Made by a program: the position numbers and the translations under genes. A stretch of 17,929 nucleotides of DNA from Lamprobacter sp964516305 (lineage in GTDB: Bacteria; Pseudomonadota; Gammaproteobacteria; Chromatiales; Chromatiaceae): the NCBI GenBank assembly GCA_964516305.1, contig CAZEZH010000062.1:1-17929 (forward strand). The letters run 5' to 3'. Below, one piece after another: positions 14,508 to 17,929 of the stretch; the stretch's first letter is position 1, and each line of letters opens with the position of its first letter. The notes below the pieces were generated by a model. It had not been told where the DNA came from. It saw only the letters and a list, made by a program, of their open reading frames with translations, and searched no databases.

Positions 14508-16982
14508 TCAGGCCAGATCGAAGCGCCGGCGCTTGAACGAGACCGTGCGCTTATAGTCGCGCATGCTGCCGACCTTGCGCATATCGGCCCATGTGCCCTT
14601 GTAGTAGGGGATCAGGTTGCGGTCGGTCCAGGGAGTGACCACATCGCCGACGACGCCGTTGTCGTAGCCAAACATCATAAACAGCTGCCCGGGCCTGATG
14701 TCTGGCTCCGGGTAGGCCATCGCGAACGCCGAGCCGTAGTCGTTATGCAGCTCGACGATATCACCGGCCTCAATGCCCAAGTCCTTGGCATCTTGCGGAT
14801 TCATCTCAAGTGGAGACATTGGGTAGCGATCACGGCGAAATCCAAGATAGCGATCGTGGTAGGCGGTCTGCCAGATATGGTTGGTCCGGCCATTGTTGAC
14901 CCAGAAGCGGAACTTCTCGCGCTGCGTCTCGACCGTCTGTGGCAAACCGTTCCAGGGCGAGGGCAGGAAGCGCGCCTTACCGTCGTCGGTATCGAACTGG
15001 TAATCGGCGTAGACCATCTCGGTGCCGAGCAGCTTGTCGTTCTCGTAGGCCTTGATGGGCAGCTGCACGCCGTTGTTACCCATCGCGCGCAGCCGATCAT
15101 AGGTCGCAAGGTCACCCGTCGCTCCGCCCTGGGTGTCGATACCCTCTGGACTGCGGAAGCCGTCGTTGAAGGCGTCTTCCTCGGTCTGCCAGTCGAAGCC
15201 GCCGAAGCGCTCGGCCATCTCGGCGTTGCCTTCGGCCTCGTACAGCGCTTTCAGCGTGTTGGCGATGTCGGCGGCGATCAGGCAATCGGGCTTGGCCTCG
15301 CCGGGCGGGTCCATGAAGCGCTCCGAGAGGCGCATGCGGCGCTCACCGTTCATCGAGGTGAGATTCATCTCGCCCGGGTGGGCCGCCGGCAAAAGCAGGT
15401 GGGCCGCATCGGAGAACTTGGTCCTGTAGAGGTCGATGTTGGTGACGAAGAGTCCACCGCGGTTCTCCACCGCGTCGTAGATCAGATCGACCAGTTCCTC
15501 AGCGGTCGCGCCGCGCGCCTGGGCAATGGTGTCGCGCACGATGTTTGAGCGCCGATACACGGCCTCGCGGTACTGCTCGGCATTCAGCGTGGTCTGGAAG
15601 GCGTTGCAGGCCCAGACCGTGAGCATCCGGCCGTGACCCTTGATGATCTCGTCATCGACATAGATCGATGGCCGACCACCTGGATAGGGCGGTCGCGCAT
15701 AGCCCTCCTGATGGCCGCCCATGCGCACGACGCCGGTGCCACGACGGCCGACATTTTCGGTGGCCAACACCAAGTCCACCAGGGCCGACTGGATGCGGTA
15801 GTTGTCGTTGCCCCAGATGATGCCCTTCTCGTAGCCGTGCATGGTGCGCGGATAATGCCCGGAAGCCTTCGGCTTGTAGGCCCACTCGGCGGCCTTGACG
15901 ATGTCGGCCTCGGGCACGCCGGTGATGCGGCTGCACTCGGCGAGGCTCAGCCGATTGGCGGCGAGTGCTTCCTCGAAACCGCTGGTGTGCTCGCGGATGA
16001 ACTGCTCGTGGTGCCAGTCCTGATCCACCACATAGGTGAGCAAGCCATTGAACAGTGCAGTGTCGGTGCCAGGAGCAATCGCCAAGTGCAGCACATTGTC
16101 TTTGCCAGCAATATGCTCGGCGATCGACACCGTCAGGCTGCGGCGCGGATCGACGAAGATGACCTTGGCCTGCTCAGCGGTCTCGCCCGGAAACCACTGC
16201 TTCTTCTTGCTGATGGTCTCGCCGCGCAGGTTCGGCATCGCATGGACGAGGAAGTAGTTGGTCTGGGTCTCGTAGCCGTTGGCGCCGATGTAGAAGAGGG
16301 TGTCGGCAACCTCGGAGTCCTCATAGCTATTGTTGAGCTCGCCGATGCCCATGTCACGGGTGGCATGGCACTCCGAGTTGTAGGCCGGTCGGTTATGGAT
16401 GCGCACCAGCGGGGTCTGTAGGGCGCTGAACATCAGCTTGCCGCTGCCCCAAGTGTTCTCGAAGCCGCCGCCAGCACCGCCGTGGTCGAAGGCGTTGAAG
16501 GCCAGCGCCTCGGGGCCGCGCTCGTCGAGCAGTCGTTTGGTGACGCCGGCGTAGACGGCAAGGGCGGTGTCCCAGTTGGTCTCGACCCAGTCATCGCCGG
16601 TGAACAACATCGGATAGGACAGACGCTGGCGTGACATGCCCTCGCCGGTGTGCATCACGCTCGCCAGCTGACCGCCCCGGGTCGACGAGAGTCCCTTGTT
16701 CACCGTGCACTGCTTATCCGGAAGGATCATGATGTTCCAGCGCCTGCCATCGCGATCGCTGATGACGTTGTGCATCGGCGGCGTCATGATCAGCTTCTCT
16801 GGACCAATCTGCTTGCGAAAATCCATCTCGAGCGCATTCTGATCCGGTGCGCGACCACCCTCGATGTTCTCTGGCCACTTATAAACATGGTAGCCGCAAC
16901 CAACGATGCAAAAATGGCAGGTCATATTGCTGCGCTCTGCGCTCGTCGGCGGCAGCGGAACGCGGTCTTTGTATTGACTCAT
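14508..16982 (-). CDS. aioA: Arsenite oxidase large subunit AioA (molybdopterin, [3Fe-4S])
   Basis: The 824-residue catalytic subunit of the periplasmic arsenite oxidase oxidises As(III) to As(V) at a bis-pterin Mo centre. The cluster motif is C22-x2-C25-x3-C29 with Ser at 99 in place of a fourth cysteine, as in the [3Fe-4S] cluster of the Alcaligenes faecalis enzyme. The four residues of the arsenite pocket known from that structure (His195, Glu203, Arg419, His423) correspond to His196, Glu204, Arg420 and His424 here. Length is typical. There is no signal peptide, as expected, because AioA is exported with the Tat signal of AioB. ATG 16982 has GGAG nine bases upstream, and aioB ends 27 bases before it, so the two form an operon. 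The small non-Cys fourth ligand and lack of a Tat signal argue against the anaerobic ArxA type. Confidence 0.96.
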   Translation of the reverse strand: MSQYKDRVPLPPTSAERSNMTCHFCIVGCGYHVYKWPENIEGGRAPDQNALEMDFRKQIGPEKLIMTPPMHNVISDRDGRRWNIMILPDKQCTVNKGLSSTRGGQLASVMHTGEGMSRQRLSYPMLFTGDDWVETNWDTALAVYAGVTKRLLDERGPEALAFNAFDHGGAGGGFENTWGSGKLMFSALQTPLVRIHNRPAYNSECHATRDMGIGELNNSYEDSEVADTLFYIGANGYETQTNYFLVHAMPNLRGETISKKKQWFPGETAEQAKVIFVDPRRSLTVSIAEHIAGKDNVLHLAIAPGTDTALFNGLLTYVVDQDWHHEQFIREHTSGFEEALAANRLSLAECSRITGVPEADIVKAAEWAYKPKASGHYPRTMHGYEKGIIWGNDNYRIQSALVDLVLATENVGRRGTGVVRMGGHQEGYARPPYPGGRPSIYVDDEIIKGHGRMLTVWACNAFQTTLNAEQYREAVYRRSNIVRDTIAQARGATAEELVDLIYDAVENRGGLFVTNIDLYRTKFSDAAHLLLPAAHPGEMNLTSMNGERRMRLSERFMDPPGEAKPDCLIAADIANTLKALYEAEGNAEMAERFGGFDWQTEEDAFNDGFRSPEGIDTQGGATGDLATYDRLRAMGNNGVQLPIKAYENDKLLGTEMVYADYQFDTDDGKARFLPSPWNGLPQTVETQREKFRFWVNNGRTNHIWQTAYHDRYLGFRRDRYPMSPLEMNPQDAKDLGIEAGDIVELHNDYGSAFAMAYPEPDIRPGQLFMMFGYDNGVVGDVVTPWTDRNLIPYYKGTWADMRKVGSMRDYKRTVSFKRRRFDLA

Positions 16983-17009
16983 GGGATTCGGCTCCGTCGG
17001 CGCGAAGGC

Positions 17010-17528
17010 TCAAAGGACGTTGCATTGGCGACCGTAGATCAGACCCTCGACCGCAACGGCGTGGAGGCTGTCATCGCTGTCGTCGTAATCGAGCAGGATG
17101 CGCGGTAGATTCTCGGTGGCTTGCCCATCGACCATCTGACCTTTCATCTCCGGATCGAAAATGCTGAAGTGGCAGCCGCACTTGAAGGTGCGGGCCTCTT
17201 GGTCGTAGCTGAGCGGGCAGCCCATATGCGTGCACTGGGCGCTGAAGGCGACGATGTCGCCGTCCGGGCCGATGCCGCCAGGTACTGGGCGGCCGGTCTT
17301 GATCACCTGACAGAAGGAGTCCTCATCGGGATAGTTGAATCCGAGCGGCTGGTTGGTCTTGAGTTCACCGGCCTTGGCGATACCCGTGCGCGGATAAGGC
17401 AGCGTGGTCGCGCCCGGCATCCCCGCTGTGCTCTCAGCCCGCGCCAGCCCGGTGCCAAACAGCGTTGCGCCGGCTGCCGCGGCGGTGCCGCCGGTCTTAA
17501 GGAATCGTCGCCTGCTGATGTCTGTCAT
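17010..17528 (-). CDS. aioB: Arsenite oxidase small subunit AioB (Rieske [2Fe-2S], Tat-exported)
   Basis: The 172-residue Rieske subunit passes electrons from AioA to a periplasmic acceptor such as cytochrome c or azurin. A twin-arginine signal, SRRRFLK (5-11), precedes a hydrophobic Ala/Gly-rich stretch, with a likely cleavage site after ARA at 29-31. The cluster boxes are CTHMGC (99-104) and CGCH (117-120). Ligands are Cys99, His101, Cys117 and His120, and Cys104 and Cys119 are placed to form the classical Rieske disulfide, which some AioB proteins lack. The start has GGAGG ten bases upstream. The order aioB-aioA is the usual one. No cytochrome, molybdenum cofactor gene or aioXSR sensor gene lies in the window on either side. 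Confidence 0.95.
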   Translation of the reverse strand: MTDISRRRFLKTGGTAAAAGATLFGTGLARAESTAGMPGATTLPYPRTGIAKAGELKTNQPLGFNYPDEDSFCQVIKTGRPVPGGIGPDGDIVAFSAQCTHMGCPLSYDQEARTFKCGCHFSIFDPEMKGQMVDGQATENLPRILLDYDDSDDSLHAVAVEGLIYGRQCNVL

Positions 17529-17638
17529 TGCGTTGAATCCTCCGGTGGTGTGATGAACCTGCTTTTATGGTCATACTGTGCTAGGCAAGTGCTTAGGGAT
17601 CTCACGCTCATCGATCTTAGCTAACCTCCCCGGGCTTT

Positions 17639-17689
17639 GCATGTCGTTCGGCGGGTGTCTCATTGCACTGCCTGCTACCGATGACATGC
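17639..17689. repeat. Inverted repeat between the PstS-like gene and aioB
   Basis: GCATGTC (17639-17645) and GACATGC (17683-17689) are perfect inverted copies. Adjoining bases can extend the pairing with one bulge (GTTCGG opposite CCGAT), and about 30 unpaired bases remain in the loop. It lies 19 bases after the stop of the upstream gene and about 110 bases before aioB. It may be a terminator stem for the upstream gene (no T-run) or paired operator half-sites for aioBA. Confidence 0.3.
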
Positions 17690-17707
17690 CAGCTCTGGGA
17701 CTCGCTC

Positions 17708-17929
17708 TTATTGCGCTGCCATCACGCCTGATTCCTCAAAGACTTCAATGGCCTCAGGTGTCGCGAGTACCTTTTCTATGCGCTCCATGAGTTCACTGTT
17801 CTTGGATTGAAACACTAGGATCAATGCTCGGGATAACGGGTATGAACCGTCTGCGGCATTCTCCGGTGTTGGAGCGACTCCATCCAAGGTGAGCATCTTG
17901 AGAGGCTCGCCCTGATCCATAGCGCTAGC
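17708..17929 (-). CDS. PstS-like periplasmic substrate-binding protein, C-terminal part (gene runs off right edge)
   Basis: The frame is open to the window edge and encodes the last 73 residues of the protein. GVAPTPENAADGSYPLSRAL matches the conserved C-terminal segment of phosphate-type substrate-binding proteins (PstS and PBP_like_2 family, GxxPtxxnaxxGxYPlxRpl). The end, IEKVLATPEAIEVFEESGVMA, fits the closing helices of that fold. The internal ATG at 17920 is not the true start. The binding residues are outside the window, so phosphate, arsenate or another oxyanion cannot be told apart. It is on the same strand as aioBA and 179 bases upstream. Pst-type genes are often found beside arsenic genes, and this is distinct from AioX, which belongs to the PhnD-like family. 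Confidence 0.8.
   Translation of the reverse strand, partial: ASAMDQGEPLKMLTLDGVAPTPENAADGSYPLSRALILVFQSKNSELMERIEKVLATPEAIEVFEESGVMAAQ

Noticed and set aside
14745..15548. 267-codon plus-strand frame opposite aioA, and another at 15633-16421
   Set aside because: Every conserved AioA motif is read on the minus strand. The plus-strand products resemble no family and only mirror AioA codons.
14508..16982. Reading the large subunit as ArxA (anaerobic arsenite oxidase)
   Set aside because: It has no Tat signal of its own, a Ser in the fourth cluster position, a Rieske partner encoded directly upstream, and all four AioA pocket residues. These fit AioA.
17665..17700. Sigma-54-type -24/-12 promoter ahead of aioB on the minus strand (TGGCATGTCATCGGTA)
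   Set aside because: The GG of the -24 box is present, but the GC of the -12 box is missing at the required spacing.
1..17929. CRISPR arrays, tRNA or rRNA genes, insertion sequences
   Set aside because: No regularly spaced direct repeats, cloverleaf-like or rRNA sequence, transposase frames or terminal inverted repeats were seen on either strand.

Overview
The window is GC-rich, densely coded DNA that fits a gammaproteobacterium. My best guess is a purple-sulfur-type member of the Chromatiales. This is an inference from three things: a Thivi_2564-type small membrane protein (the family is named after a Thiocystis locus), a Pseudomonas-DesA-like desaturase, and aerobic-type arsenite oxidase genes. 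Nothing in the window fixes the species.

Left part (1-1200). At the left edge is the broken 3' end of an MrpE/MnhE-like cation antiporter subunit. It is followed by about 340 bases without a convincing gene, then a cluster of small plus-strand reading frames. These are a possible non-AUG or decayed ORF at 488-736, an 86-residue hypothetical protein (576-836) and a 45-residue lysine-rich protein (939-1076).

Centre (1199-11865, minus strand). Reading in the direction of transcription there is a Thivi_2564-family membrane protein, a probable intrinsic terminator, a giant (about 9 kb) cyclic beta-1,2-glucan synthase (ndvB/chvB type), a 20-codon scrap of a Crp/Fnr helix-turn-helix, and the desA-like acyl-lipid desaturase. 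The theme is the cell envelope: osmoregulated periplasmic glucan, membrane fluidity and a small inner-membrane protein.

Right-centre (12066-14378). Two tandem Crp/Fnr-type regulators of the same subfamily sit on the plus strand. They converge on a broken CheB gene whose C-terminus has been replaced by fragments of a CheB-CheR linker and of an EAL-domain tail.

Right part (14508-17929, minus strand). An aioB-aioA operon encodes the Rieske and molybdopterin subunits of arsenite oxidase. The iron-sulfur ligands and the four residues known to line the arsenite pocket are all present. Upstream is the C-terminal end of a PstS-like periplasmic binding protein that runs off the window.

The most interesting non-genic signal is a dyad-symmetric element, GTnCGyTAnCGwAC followed by wG. 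It occurs four times and lies 58-74 bases upstream of four start positions: the small ORF at 488, desA, the Thivi_2564-family gene and the second Crp/Fnr gene. Its invariant bases are themselves perfectly palindromic, and the two Crp/Fnr proteins have nearly identical recognition helices. I therefore propose it as the operator of a small envelope/stress regulon controlled by these regulators. That link is inference.
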